A stretch of 64,000 bases of DNA from Paramyrothecium sp. XJ0827 (Eukaryota; Ascomycota; Sordariomycetes; Hypocreales; Stachybotryaceae). Shown piece by piece: positions 33,794 through 44,957 of this stretch. The translations under genes were made by a program, and so were the position numbers. Below the pieces are notes generated by a model. The model made no database searches, had not been told where the DNA came from, and saw only the letters and a list, made by a program, of their open reading frames with translations. The stretch is from NCBI GenBank assembly GCA_020881915.1, contig JAJFPB010000006.1:992001-1056000 (forward strand), in the 5' to 3' direction. Every line of letters starts with the position of its first letter. The first letter of the stretch is position 1.

Positions 33794-35594
33794 TTATTCC
33801 TGCGTCAACTCTTTCCAGTAGTCGCCTCTCAGGTGAAACTTTAGATTCGGTCCTTCCTGCGTAGAACTGAAGATATCGTGCAGCTGAAACTCATTTGGTC
33901 GGTGCCTGCTAAAGCCTGCGCCAGGGATGCCTTCTCCCAGCCTCCCCTCTTTGCCCGATGCCTTCTCAAAGTCAAAGTACCAGAGAGTTTTGGCGATCAC
34001 TATACTAGCCTCAAGGTACACCATAGGCTTCCCGGCGCAAGCTCTTGAGCCAATCGAGAAGGGTGCGAAAGCATGGTTCATGCGATTGCGTGTTGCCTCG
34101 TCTGCGTCGAGCCAACGCTCCGGCTTGAAAGTGTACGAGTCTGGGAAGTACTCCTCGTTGTGATGCAGTGCGTAAATTGTTAACGCCGATGTGCGTGCCT
34201 GGAGGGATGACATGTCCGTCGACCACCAGGGGCTCATTACTAGTATCATCCGCGTACATCTGCCGCCAAAGGGTGCCACCAACCGGAGGAGACATCCTCA
34301 GGGCTTCGTCAATGACGGCGCGGAGGTAGCGGCAGCCTGCTAGCTTTGGCCCGCCAACAATTTCTTTGCTGTCAGTAAAGGTTGACCGAATTTCCTTTGC
34401 AAGCTTATCATAGATCTCGGGGTAATGAGAGAGGTAGAAGAAGACGCTGGTCATGGCCGTGGCAGTGGAATCACCACCTTTACGACGGTTAGCGAGAGAA
34501 CCAAACAAGGGACACATATTGCTGAACAAACCTGCGGGAAAGAAAAACATAGCCTCGGCGAAGACATCGCTCATACGAACAGTCTTTGTTTCCTCCACCT
34601 GGTCCACCACACGAGCATAAAAATCGTTCTGCGCGTCCTTTGCCTGTGATAAACGGGTCGAGATCATATGATCCAGCATGTTGTAGAATTTTCTAAGCTC
34701 AGCATGCGTGATCAAGTCTGTGAAAAACACAAGGACCGAATTGCTAAGGACCGGGAGTTGCATTTTGACGTTACTAATGCCATTGCCAAAAGTGATTGCC
34801 GATGGGAGCCAGCGGTACTTGGGGTCAGTTTGGGACTTGAGCGGGAAGCCGAAGGCGAGGAAGCTGACAATGTCGGACCCTAACAGGCGTACACGTTCTG
34901 ACATCTCGATGTGATCACTGGCCTGGCTGTCCTTGAGGACAAGCTTCAGGAAGACATTGACCTGCTCCAATATGGTCGGCTCGAATTGACGCATAGCGGC
35001 ATCCGTAACTGCCGAACCGACGAGCTTACGTCGAGCGCGATGAAGGTTGCGGTCCAAGGCGTTGAAGATGCAGACCTTGCCTGTTGTTGCTAACGTCACA
35101 AGGTAGACCTTGGACTTGGTGACGCGTTCATTGTTGTAGATATCTGGTCGCGCTGTCAGGTCTCACCTCTCCTCTGGCTAACCTCCAATTTACTCACCTT
35201 GTAGAGCTTGGGCCGAGCTGAAGACGAGTCGGTTGGGTGCATGACGCATGACGGGGCCTAGAGTTCCGGGACCTTCAACTTGTCTCCTTTTCGCTTGTAA
35301 CGAACGCGAATGCAACTTACCATACTTTTGGTGATCCAGCAGCGTTACTTGTGGAAGACGCATTCGAATGGAATGCCATCCGGCGTAAGCGTCAGTTATG
35401 CTGGCCCAAAAAGGCCCTGGGTACTTTCGCAAGGGATGAAAGAAGATGTTGTAGAATGCAGTGCTAAGCCACTTGATGCGGTGTCAAAGGCCAGGTAATG
35501 TGCTTGATGAAGAGTTGCTGGGGCATCTTACATATAGGATAAAGCCTGTAAAGGCATACTTTACGACGATAAGAAAAGTGTCATAATAGGCCAT
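33794..35594 (-). pseudogene. Cytochrome P450 with a 1-nt frameshift
   Basis: Five exons: 35594-35532, 35471-35321, 35257-35198, 35143-34532 and 34477-33794. The joins are well supported (FILY|WLSTAFYNI, HQKY|GPVMRHAPNR, ALQ|DIYNNERVTKSKVY, FFPA|GGDSTATAMTS). Anchor, hinge (LRKYPGPF), I helix (FPAGGDSTATA), ExxR (AVIDEALRMSPP), PERW (FKPERWLD) and the haem loop FSIGSRACAG are all present. In exon 5 the frame slips by one nucleotide around 34174-34184, between PPGTHIGVN and the continuation IYALHHNEEYFPDSY. The model totals 1570 nt, one more than a multiple of three. With the extra base the product stops soon after, without the haem-binding Cys. Apart from this the gene looks complete (522 residues expected), so the lesion is recent or an assembly error. 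Confidence 0.8.
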
Positions 35595-37404
35595 TGTAAA
35601 TATTGTTGCCAGCGACAGCTGGAAGTCTCGTAGCCTGAGCTAAAGAGTCACCCATGACAAGGCCAACGCGGGGGAGTGGTGCGGCTTAAAACTACGCCAA
35701 ATCTACCGTCTTCATGTGTGCCAAGGGAATATGCAAGCAGCGGCCTAAGGGGAAGTGATTTCTGGCATATGCGGTTGGTAAATGGTTCAGGATGCATGTT
35801 ACAGTCATGTGGAGGTACCAAGATTAACAGCGGGTCGCCTGAGAGCCATTGGCGGGAAAGCAGGCAACGCAGTGACCGTTGGTTGTTGACGATGGCCAAG
35901 AACGGAAAGTCAACGCTTTGGTATTGCTTATATCCGTGACAGCGCGCAATGGGGGGAGATGAGTACATGGCAGCAGCGTCTTGGTTGGATAAGATCCTTG
36001 CCTTTATGTTGCCGCCAAGACTACCTAATAGTGGAGAGTATGCAGTCATGTGGAGGGTGGTGTCATTGCATGCATCCGCTGTGAGCAGCTCGTCACTCCA
36101 TGGAGACTCTAATAGAATACCGAACAAGGGGACAGAAGGAACCTTGCTGACATCTCAGATTGAACTTGAGGCACAGGTAGAACATTTTTGAGCAAAGAAT
36201 TGTTGCGCTTAGAACTAGGGATTCAAAGGCACGGAATGCTGTTTCCAAGTCCCCGCTTGGCTGTGAGTTACGAATGTGCCATGCAGTCTGTACGAGCAAC
36301 CAACTGCATATGCAAGGCCTCCATCGATGCGAAATGCCCCCAGTATCCTAGGCCCCGCTGCCAGGCAGACAAGAAACACTGGGCTGTTCCGCTTACTGCA
36401 GATGCAATCACACTCACCATAACGCAAGCCCAGCGAGTTCTCGTTCACAGCTCATTGGGAGAGATGCAGTGACCCAGCCATCGGGGCTCTGGCGATTCGA
36501 GAACCTCATTGCAATTGGTTTCATCAATAATTGAGTGTTCTTTGAAGTGATCGAAAGAGATATTGGAAGAGAGAACTTTGAGGCTTGGAGTAAATCTCAC
36601 TACTGAGCTTCAAGTTTATCGACGAACAGGGAATTTGCGCATCGGATTTCAGCAGCAACCTGCCCCAGGTAAATGCTGTGATATGGTCATTGCTCGATTA
36701 TGCGCTTTCTCGAAGAGGCGGTGGTTCTGATTGGGAAGACTTGTAGCCTCACTAGATCATGGTCGACTCCACGATATCATCCACGCATACTCGGTCGACC
36801 ACAAAAGTTTGCACAGATGGTTAGCCCGCAATCAAAACTTCTTACTAGAGTAAAGGAAAGAATCGCACATTCGAGGGGATCTGTTTAGAACTCTGGATTG
36901 ACCCGATGTCGCGAGGGAGAGTGGATGTAGAAAGGCTATAGGTGGCCATTTTAGGAGCACACATCTTAGGAAATAATGGCGTATAGGTTAGGTCGATAGA
37001 TAGGTGGTATGAGAGAGTAAGTAGGGAGGTAATATATGAAGGAATACCTTGTGTATTTTAATGAAGAAGTAGATAAAAATTATGTAGCTGTGGGATAAGG
37101 TACTGTTAAATACTTACCTTATAAATGTAATGCAGTAGATACCTTAGCCACTACATAAAGGCCAGTGGCTTCCTAGTAGCTCTACCTGCTACCTCCAAGG
37201 TGACCCCAACCAGCTCCATCCTAAAGGTACACATGTAAAATACCTTAACTTAGACCTTACCTTACCTACCTTACCTACCTACCTTGTTTAATGAGAACCT
37301 CTTCTTTGTATTCAACAAAAATCATCAAAAATTTCCTTGTTCCTGCATTCCAGCTACTCCCGACCAATTTCGGCTGTCTTCCCCTTGATGCTAACACAAC
37401 CAAT
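35595..37404. other. Intergenic, increasingly AT-rich
   Basis: About 1.8 kb with no recognised gene. From about 36950 the sequence is AT-rich. A CCTTA/CCTAC short-repeat stretch lies at about 37250-37285. Confidence 0.5.
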
Positions 37405-38040
37405 ATGGCCTTCGGCGAAAGCTACCCTGGCCCGGGTCCTAGCCCATTACTGAAGCTTTCGCCGGAGCTCCGGTCGATGATCGTTTAATACACCAACGAA
37501 TTCGATAACACCACGCATGAGGGTCGGGAGGGGGGGGGGGGGGGAGGGCAACTGGGTGATATGGAAAGTATCCCTCGCTTTCAAGCAACTGAGAAACATA
37601 TACACCCGTCGTATGTTTGAGTATGTTCTCTTTACGATGAACACTGCAGCCGAGGCTTCAGCATTCATTGCAGGACATTAATTTTCTGGGGTCCTACAAG
37701 CACACCATAACGTCAGGCAAGTAGTGCATCTTGGTATGAAATCGCAGAACCTGACAATAGTGTGCTTAGGCATGCCGAGATATTCGGCCGATGGGACCAA
37801 TTGGATGGCGGGTCAATGCCAAATACACTCCACAACATTGTTCACAGCATGCCACTTCTTCGACGCCTGGCCCTACACCACTGCAAGGTCAGAGCAGGAG
37901 ATGCCGGTCGTTATGATAGGCTCTTTGGTAATGGACCAACCTTGGGCATCCAGTTCCTCGAAACAAGCACAAGGGACGAGGTAACGAACGCCATCATCAA
38001 AACTGCGAGGGTCTTCGTGTTATCAGGGGAACTGCGATGA
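37405..38040 (+). pseudogene. Remnant of an F-box/LRR- or 2EXR-like gene
   Basis: At 37405 an ATG frame gives MAFGESYPGPGP, then LLKLSPELRSMIV followed by a stop. L-x-L-P/S-E-L-R-x-x-I is the start of fungal F-box-like and 2EXR domains. The same frame then reads YTNEFDNTTHEG before a poly-G run (37531-37544). Farther on, another frame contains IVHSMPLLRRLALHHCKV, reminiscent of leucine-rich F-box proteins. No continuous gene can be built, so this is treated as decayed sequence. Confidence 0.35.
37531..37544 (+). repeat. Poly-G run
   Basis: A 14-nt G homopolymer (preceded by GGGAG and followed by AGGG), inside the F-box-like remnant. A likely site of slippage and of assembly error. Confidence 0.9.
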
Positions 38041-38222
38041 AACCCCCAATTCTTTTCCTTCGAACGGAATATTTCAATGTCTGAGGGAACATCAGCCCAA
38101 TTTGCGAGCTATGGCCCTGAGTACGCTATCAGATCGCATAGTTCGACGGGTCCTATTATGGAGTCTTCTATATTTGAGGTAACTAAGGGATTTTGATTCC
38201 TAGACAGACTTATTCTTAATAG

Positions 38223-38400
38223 ATACCTAGTAGTATACCTACTGTATTTTAAAAGCGATATAATAGTTTGTTATAAGCAATATAATCGTATTGTAAAAGC
38301 AATATAATAGTATTTTAAAGTAATGCAATATTATTTTAAAATTATTATAATAATATTTTAAAAGGAAAATAATAGTCATTTAAAAAGATGTACTAATAAG
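38223..38400 (+). repeat. AT-rich repeat, copy A
   Basis: It begins with a 33-bp motif (38223-38255) that matches 45435-45467 at 29 positions, the four differences all being T here against C there. The following 145 bp are made of degenerate units of about 22 bp containing TATTTTAAAA and ATATAATAG. Confidence 0.75.
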
Positions 38401-38681
38401 TTAGGAGGAATACAAGGGCTGGCTTATCGGCAAGGTACTTTTACATGCTCCTTTTAATAAATCCAACCCTCGCTTTAGGCTCTTCCAGATACTTGAGCAT
38501 ATATTAATGCATTCTGACCGAAATTCTAGAGATCTGGGATCTATTACAACGCACGCTGGCAACCCTGTGGGCTCCACGAGATCCTGGGCACAGGTGTGAA
38601 AATCTTTCCATAAAAGAAAAGAACTATATTGCTGATTCGGAAGCAGCTGTCTTAGTACACAAGTAATGGCTCGTGGCTACC

Positions 38682-39815
38682 TTAAAGAAGGGACCCTCGA
38701 CTGTGCATTTCGGCAATAGCATTCTCACTGCTCTTGACCCCCTTCTCCCATGCGGGATATCTTGAATCGTACCATGAAGATATCCCACCCAGCCCAGAGC
38801 TGGAGATAGTCTGGGCCAGCCCAACTGCATCGGTTATGGCATTGTTTGCGCCTTGTCCTCCCAAAATCGGCTCTGCGTGCACGGAGTCTCCCATGAAGAA
38901 AACCCCCTTGTCGGCGAACTGGCGAAGCTCCTGCTGACGGACCAAGACGGAGCGCATGAGCCAATGCAGGACGCGTTCTTCTCTCAATTTTTCCGGGTCG
39001 AACACCTCTTTGAAGGGCTGCTGCAGATTGCCAAGGGCCTTCACCTCGGCAAAGAACTCGTCTGGAATGTCCGTGGCCCCAGAAACCGGGCGGTTGGGCT
39101 TGTGGAGCGGATCGGTCGGGCCTCGGGCTGGCCGCGAGTACACCCAGCCGACATTGACAGCGTCTCCATTGTGCTCGTTGATGGATATGTTGAGAACTGC
39201 GTTGCCATGCTTGGATTCCAAAATGTTTGAACCTCGCATCGCCGGGGCGTAGACGCTATCGAAAACCGCTCGGCTCACGCGACGCTTGCCGTTGAAGGCA
39301 ACGAAGGGAAGTATGTTGAATGCCGTGTGTGGCGAGAGGGACTTTCGAGTGTTGGAATGAGGACCGTCGACGCCAATGATGCCGGGGCTTTGAAGCTTCT
39401 GTCCGTTCTGGAGGTAGAGGACCATACCCGACGGCGTCTCCTCGACCTTATCAAGGGCATGCTCCCATCGGAGGTCAACGCCTTCGCGGAGCAGCTTTTC
39501 CAATTTCTCCCGATGGGCACGGAAGGACGTCGAGTTCACACCGGCCGGTTGGAGGACGGATTCGGGATCGATGGCCCCGCTACCGCCGAGCGACCCGTCG
39601 ACGGCGATGCGGCGCCTGAAAGTCGACTCATCCAAGCCAAGGATGTCGAGCAGTGGCCTGTAGGAGGTCGCGTGCAGAGTGACCCCATACGAATGGCGAG
39701 CCGTTGCGGGCATTCTCTCATACACGACGGCGGGCACACCATGATGGAGCAGGCATCGAGCAAGAGTGAGGCCACCAATGCCCGCCCCGATGATGCGAAC
39801 AGGCTGCTGCGACAT
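38682..39815 (-). CDS. FAD-dependent monooxygenase
   Basis: An intronless frame of 377 aa from ATG 39815 (MSQQPV); the open frame continues upstream but has no homology-like sequence. PF01494-type flavoprotein hydroxylase motifs: the N-terminal dinucleotide fold IIGAGIGGLTLARCLL with E/R at the strand end (VVYERMP), a middle LQSPGIIGVDGPHSNTRK (DG motif), and the C-terminal FAD ribityl-binding GVFFMGDSVHAEPILGGQGANNAITDAVGLA. Such enzymes use NAD(P)H and O2 to hydroxylate or epoxidise aromatic or polyketide/terpenoid substrates, often in secondary metabolism. No membrane segment is evident. It lies just inside the left AT-rich repeat and is divergent from the NACHT-ankyrin gene. It appears intact. 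Confidence 0.85.
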   Translation of the reverse strand: MSQQPVRIIGAGIGGLTLARCLLHHGVPAVVYERMPATARHSYGVTLHATSYRPLLDILGLDESTFRRRIAVDGSLGGSGAIDPESVLQPAGVNSTSFRAHREKLEKLLREGVDLRWEHALDKVEETPSGMVLYLQNGQKLQSPGIIGVDGPHSNTRKSLSPHTAFNILPFVAFNGKRRVSRAVFDSVYAPAMRGSNILESKHGNAVLNISINEHNGDAVNVGWVYSRPARGPTDPLHKPNRPVSGATDIPDEFFAEVKALGNLQQPFKEVFDPEKLREERVLHWLMRSVLVRQQELRQFADKGVFFMGDSVHAEPILGGQGANNAITDAVGLAQTISSSGLGGISSWYDSRYPAWEKGVKSSENAIAEMHSRGSLL

Positions 39816-40047
39816 GGCTCCAACAGAAAGGCGTGAAGAAAGGGAAGGGAAAAGACTATGCTGCCGACAGATTTTGCAGAGGGAAACAAATACTGTAGTG
39901 AGGCGGGCGGGTGGTGCGAGCCAGGGGCAGAGGCAAAGGCAGGGTGTCGGGGATCGGCCAACGTCTTGGGCTTGGCACGGCGAGGCAAGACGAATCAAGA
40001 AGAGGGAGGACTGGGGGGAGAGGGACAAAGCAAGATTGCGCTTCCCT

Positions 40048-40078
40048 TGAGTTGAGTTGAGTCGAGTCGAGTCGAGTT
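40048..40078 (+). repeat. TGAGT/CGAGT pentanucleotide repeat
   Basis: Six tandem pentamers (three TGAGT, three CGAGT) about 230 bp upstream of the FAD monooxygenase start. GAGTC/GACTC-like elements can be bZIP half-sites, but no function is shown. Confidence 0.9.
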
Positions 40079-40230
40079 AAGGTATGCGAGGGTGGTGGTT
40101 GCGGCCCGGCCCGAGGCGCGTAGATAATTCAATTGACTGGCGCGATCGGCAAGCAAGGGACGAAGGGCTGACGATCGATCGCCAGACTGACTCTAGAGGG
40201 GAGAGAGGAGGGAGCCCCGCCCCGAACCTA

Positions 40231-40398
40231 CAGCACAGCATAGCACAGTGCAGCACTGCACAGCACTGCACAGCACAGTAGTGCGCTGCACTGCGCTGCA
40301 CCGCACAACGTACGATAGCCCAGCATAGCACAGCACAGTGCTGCACTGCACTGCACTGCACTGCACTGCACTGCACTGTGAGCGCGACTGCACTGCAA
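40231..40398 (+). repeat. GCACT/GCACA pentanucleotide microsatellite
   Basis: A long tract of pentamers, mainly CTGCA and AGCAC variants, with a nearly pure (CTGCA) run at 40341-40378. It sits in the divergent promoter between the FAD monooxygenase and NACHT-ankyrin genes. CTGCA/TGCAG units are self-complementary at their core, so slipped or hairpin structures are possible. Confidence 0.9.
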
Positions 40399-40679
40399 GG
40401 GGACATTATTATCAACAGCATCGAGAGGCTGAGCCCAGACCGGGTTCACAACAGGTGTAACACAGATGTCACGTCAGCCGCACGTTGCAGATGGAGCGTC
40501 GCAGGGAAAATGCTGGCCAGTGTTTGTTCGTCGCGCCGTGCTCTGCCCTGTTCCTTTTTCTGGCCCCGTTCCTTCTTCTGATCCCGCTCCTTTCCATCCG
40601 TGCCTCGTCTCATCGCACTTTATCCCGGCGTCCATGGTGTTGTCGCCGTCGCATAGACCACCCCACGCAATCGGGCGAA

Positions 40680-43600
40680 ATGGCCGAGCTCGCTTCGGGG
40701 ATCGCGGGACTCGTGTCCCTAGGCATCACCGTCTGCAAGGGTCTCCTGCTCTACTACAACTCCTACAGGGGCTTCCGCGATGACATCGACGCCATGTATG
40801 CCTCGGTCGAGAGCGTGACCCGGGCTCTTCTCGCCATCGACTCGGTCGTCTCGTGGGCACAGTTTGGCCCGGAGGCCATGTCCCTCGTCAAAAGCAGTGT
40901 GCAGCTTTGCGCCCGAGGCCTCGAGACCCTTGGCAAGAAGCTGGACAAGATAAGGCCCGTGTCGCCCGACGGTTCCCTCAGGGCACGCCTACGCGATGCA
41001 AAGCGCAACATGCTCTATCCTTTCAGGGAAAGTACGCTCGTGAAACTGCGCGAGATCTGCGACGACCTGAGAGACAACCTCAATCTCGCTGTTGAGACCC
41101 TCGACATGTTGGGCCCCTGGACCCTTGGTTGCCCGGCATGTGCTAATGATTGCAATGCTTTTAGAGATGCTGCCGTTCTAGCACAGCAACGCCTCGATCG
41201 GATATCGGAGCTGACGTCTAACATGTCGGAACAAGTCAGCGCCGTCGCCTCCGATGTCCGCTCCATCAAGTCGGAGCAGGAGGGTACGTCTGCTTTTCCA
41301 TCCCCAATACTTCTGTGCGGTCACAACAGCTGAGAGTCACACCAGCCAGGAAAATGTCCGACATATACGCCTGGTTGACCCCTCTCCCAACGCTTTCTCA
41401 GAACAGACACCACGAGAGTTTGTCGATAAAGATTCGCCAGGACGCGGGTGCTCACCAATTGCTCCAGCGCCGCGAGTTCCGTGACTGGATGGCTGCTCGA
41501 GGTGCCACATTATGGTGCACAGGCTTGCGTAAAACCACCCCCCGAGTCGCATTCTGCTACTTTAGCTAAGGCACTGAATAGCTGGCATCGGAAAAACGAT
41601 ATACGCGTCAGTCACCGCGCACTCCTGCACCGCCCTCACTACATGGACTAACGTCGCATTCCAGATCCTACATCATCGAGGCCTTGCGCGAACGGCGCAG
41701 AAAAGACGACTCGGGCATAGCTTACATCTACTTTAGCTACAAAAGACGTCGAAATACAGACTCCTGTCAATATCATGGCTAGCGTCCTGCAGCAATTGGT
41801 CTCTCAAAGTCCCGCCAGTGCATCCGCCCTTGTTAGCTTGCACGCCCAGCACGTCAGAGACAATACTCGGCCCTTGGTAGGAGAAATTTTGTCGCTGCTC
41901 CAGGACGTCATCTTAAATTTTTCCAAAGCCTTTGTCGTTGTTGACGCTCTGGATGAATGCTCTGACGCCGATGATGTCCGTTTCATCCTCCTAACAGAGC
42001 TGAGAAAACTCCAGCCCGCGGTGTGCCTGCTCGTCATGTCAAGGCCCATTCCTGATTTGACCAAGTTGCTCAATGATGCGGTCCGAATTGAGGTTGAGGC
42101 TAGCCAAGCGGACATCAAAAACTATCTTTGCCAACGGCTCGAAGGCACGAGGAGCATGCAAAAACACCTTGCCGATGAGCCAGTCCTGCAAGACACTATT
42201 GTATCAGTTATCCTCAAAAAGTCAAGGGCATGTGAGTGTGCACTTGATTCAAACCCCGAACCTTCCTCTGACAAAGTCGTTCTGACCGCTAGGTCCACAG
42301 GTTTCTCATGGCCCGACTTTACCTAGACACTCTCATCAACAAGACCACTCGCCGGAAAATCAAGTCTGCTTTGGGGACACTACCCGATGGTCTCGATTCT
42401 ATATACGAAGAGCTGATGGTTCGTGTCAAGCTGCAGAATCCCAAGGACCACGCAGAGCTTGCCGTCAGGGTTCTGGGCTGGATATTCCACGCTGCTCGAC
42501 CCTTGACAGTCGCGGAGATCCAAAATGCTCTCGCAATCGAGCAAGGAGACAGCACTTTAGATGAGGACGGCATACCGAACCGCGACTTGCTCGTCCCAAT
42601 TTGCGCGGGCATGGTGATGATCAACAGCACTGGCGATACCATCAGCCTCGTCCACTACACCACGCAGGAATACTTCCAGCGCAGTGGAAAGCGCCTGCTG
42701 GATCATGCCAACAGAGACATCGCTGCTACCTGCATGACGTATCTGCAGTTTGACAGTTTTAGTTACAAGATCTGGGATTTATCAAGCAAAGAGGTGTTCC
42801 TGAAGCTGCTACATGACTACCCTCTCCTCGGCTACGCAGCACGGCATTGGGGAGGCCATCTGAGACAGGCTGGCGACAAAGACGCTAGCGATCAGGCAAT
42901 CGAGATACTCGAAGACGAGCACAAGGTGCACCTCATCTCCTGGCTGAAGGAATATGCGGACAGCCAAGCCAAAGGCACATACTTTAGGCCACGAGCACAA
43001 GTATCAGGTCTGGCCTTGGCATCTTCATTTGGGCTCGCGGCGACATTGTCCAAAGCCATTGAGGCAGGCCTAAGCGTGCATGCGAAAGACTCGACGGGCC
43101 AGACAGCCCTGCATCGTGCCACAGAGAAAGGGCACTCAGAGACGGCTGCGCCTCTCCTCAAGGCAGGCGCCAAAGTCAACTCGAAGGATCTTGCAGGGTG
43201 GTCGGCTCTTCATGAAGCATGTTCGAAAGCGGACATCTCCATTGCCAAGCTGCTGATCGATCATGGCGCGGAAGTGGACATGGTGGATGGCTATGGCACC
43301 ACTCCACTATATAGAGCTGCCGAAGCAGGAGCCGAGGCAGTCGTACGGCTGCTGCTCCACAGGCAGGCCGACGTGACGGTGGCCAACAGCTATCTCCAAA
43401 CGGCTTTGCACAGGGCCGCGGACAGGGGGCATCTGGCTGTTGTCGAAATGCTTCTGGCGCATGGTGCGAATGCTAGAGCCAAAGATCACTACGGATACAC
43501 ACCTTTCTACCGTGCTGCTGATCAGGGATTCGAAGATATCGCCAAGCTACTGCGGGGTTACATGTCCGGGACTAAGAAGCTGGTACTTCCATCCAGGTAG
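40680..43600 (+). pseudogene. NACHT-ankyrin STAND protein with two opposite frameshifts
   Basis: Exons 40680-41283, 41346-41528, 41582-41606, 41665-42231 and 42301-43600; spliced length is 893 codons. The N-terminal domain (MAELASGIAGLVSLGITVCKG) is the helical STAND N-terminal type. Exons 2-4 give TLWCTGL|PGIGKTIYA|SYIIEALRER, which rebuilds a Walker A motif. Then come AYIYFSYKRR, VVVDALDECSD (Walker B) and LVMSRP. The C-terminus carries about five ankyrin repeats (for example GQTALHRATEKGHSETAAPLL). The segment 41775-42225 is open only in a frame shifted by +1 relative to both sides. One extra nucleotide lies at about 41740-41770 and one is missing in the A5 run at 42216-42220 (KKVKGMFLM is restored by adding an A). 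As written, translation stops at TAG 41780. NACHT-ankyrin proteins are NLR-like and implicated in fungal allorecognition and defence. Confidence 0.75.
43042..43560 (+). other. Ankyrin repeat block
   Basis: About five 33-residue ankyrin units. Conserved cores include GQTALHRATEKGH, GWSALHEACSKAD, GTTPLYRAAEAGA, LQTALHRAADRGH and GYTPFYRAADQGF. The repeats are diverged from each other, so they are not a recent expansion. Confidence 0.85.
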
Positions 43601-44168
43601 TCAACCCGAACAAGCAAATGAAGCTAGCCAAGTTCAACTTTTGTAACTGAACCCAAAGAACAGTAACAATTTTGAAGTTGTTCTCCCCTTTCCTAGCCAA
43701 TGCAAAGTACGGCACGAGGATACATGAGTTTGTTACCTTTTACGTTGCTTTTTTACAGGGGCCGGTCGCTTCTCTCTCCAGTGCGAAACTAGAGACGGAT
43801 CCTGGTCTTCTTGTTTTCAAATTGACCTGAAACTCAAGGTTGATGAAGTTCAAGACGAATCAGTCGTACTTCTTTCTTTGACACATCCATTCCCTACTGC
43901 AATAGGCCGCCGTGTGGACCTTTCACTTCTGACAAGGACTTCCGTGACTGGCCATCGATAATCATACGTCAGGGCAAAGTTATACGCTGGCCAGGAATGA
44001 CGCCGCAGTCACTGATGCTTACTTGGTAAGCTGATAAATGTGGGCGTGCGTCATGTAAAGCAATGGCCCAACTGACAAGAGTCCTACATCACACGTGACT
44101 CCATGAGCGGTATTTTTGCGCCCAGCTCTTGCATTACGACCTCTTGACATTCCAAATTAATAGCCAAC
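43601..44168. other. Intergenic
   Basis: About 570 bp, presumably the terminator of the NACHT-ankyrin gene and the promoter of the hypothetical gene at 44169. No gene was recognised. Confidence 0.5.
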
Positions 44169-44846
44169 ATGAAAGAAGTCACTGGTAAGCTTTTGGCACA
44201 CAACGATCTCAACAGCTCCAGCAACCGCCGGCCACGCACAATTCCTGGTCGCGACATCTGCACCGTCGTAGCCTATCCCTCTCTCGGAGGCGTAGTCATC
44301 GGTCAACTCACAGGCCTTGAACTGGAGTGGATCGGCCTTTCGCGCTCTGTTCAGTTCACGGAGTACCAAACGTCTTCAAAAGAGAGCGCAGAGTGCTCAA
44401 ACGATGAAGACGAGTTCGCTTTCCAGCTGATGCAGCTCGGTGCCCGCTGGTGGCCTCGTTATGACTTTTGGGCGCAGCACAATGATCTGCAGTACCCCTA
44501 CGGCTACCATTACCCTCCTGATCTACACCTTGGGTATCCAGAAGGGCGTAACAAACCCGTCGTCCTGCTTCTGAAGACATTTGCAGACAACTCGCCCATG
44601 CGGCTGCCAGAGTACGATGCGCCCGAAAAGCCCGGCCAGTGGTCGCGGCTGTTGGCTTGCGGGACCATGGAGGAGCGTTGTGCAGTACTAAGGGACTTTG
44701 GAGCGACAGAGTGGGAGGATGTGATGCAGTGCTCTGACATACCACGATCTCTGGCGCAAGGTGTGTCAGAGGGAAAGAGGTATGAGAAGCTCCTAGAAAG
44801 CATGCAAGACGTGAAATATCTCGATGACTGGTTGATGAGTTTATGA
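44169..44846 (+). CDS. Hypothetical protein, 225 aa
   Basis: A single-exon frame with balanced, coding-like composition. There is no signal peptide or transmembrane segment. It contains many aromatic residues (RWWPRYDFWAQHNDLQYPYGYHYPP) and ends with DDWLMSL. Acidic patches (NDEDEF) suggest a soluble cytosolic or nuclear protein. No domain was recognised. The length, the sensible ATG context after AT-rich sequence and the absence of a competing frame support a real gene. Confidence 0.6.
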   Translation: MKEVTGKLLAHNDLNSSSNRRPRTIPGRDICTVVAYPSLGGVVIGQLTGLELEWIGLSRSVQFTEYQTSSKESAECSNDEDEFAFQLMQLGARWWPRYDFWAQHNDLQYPYGYHYPPDLHLGYPEGRNKPVVLLLKTFADNSPMRLPEYDAPEKPGQWSRLLACGTMEERCAVLRDFGATEWEDVMQCSDIPRSLAQGVSEGKRYEKLLESMQDVKYLDDWLMSL

Positions 44847-44957
44847 TCGCCGGGGTAGTTTGATCGAGGAGTTGAAGTGGTACAATGGCGTTTTACTCGA
44901 GCAGAGCGTTCTCCCCGCCACAAAAATACATCCGTTCTAGCTTCCTACGTTGTCAAA

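Noticed and set aside
35648..36127. A 159-codon minus-strand frame
   Set aside because: Composition is not protein-like, there are no domains, and overlapping frames on the other strand are equally long.
39816..40028. N-terminal extension of the FAD monooxygenase
   Set aside because: The FAD-binding fold starts within six residues of the ATG at 39815, as usual for the family. The upstream part is promoter-derived.
40231..40398. Possible CRISPR-like array
   Set aside because: The units are 5-bp microsatellite repeats without spacers, and CRISPR arrays do not occur in fungi.
41731..41782. A 35-50 nt intron to explain the first NACHT-ankyrin frame change
   Set aside because: Only a 35-nt GTCGAA..GCTAG is available, shorter than any other intron in the window, with no branch site. 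It would also delete conserved residues.
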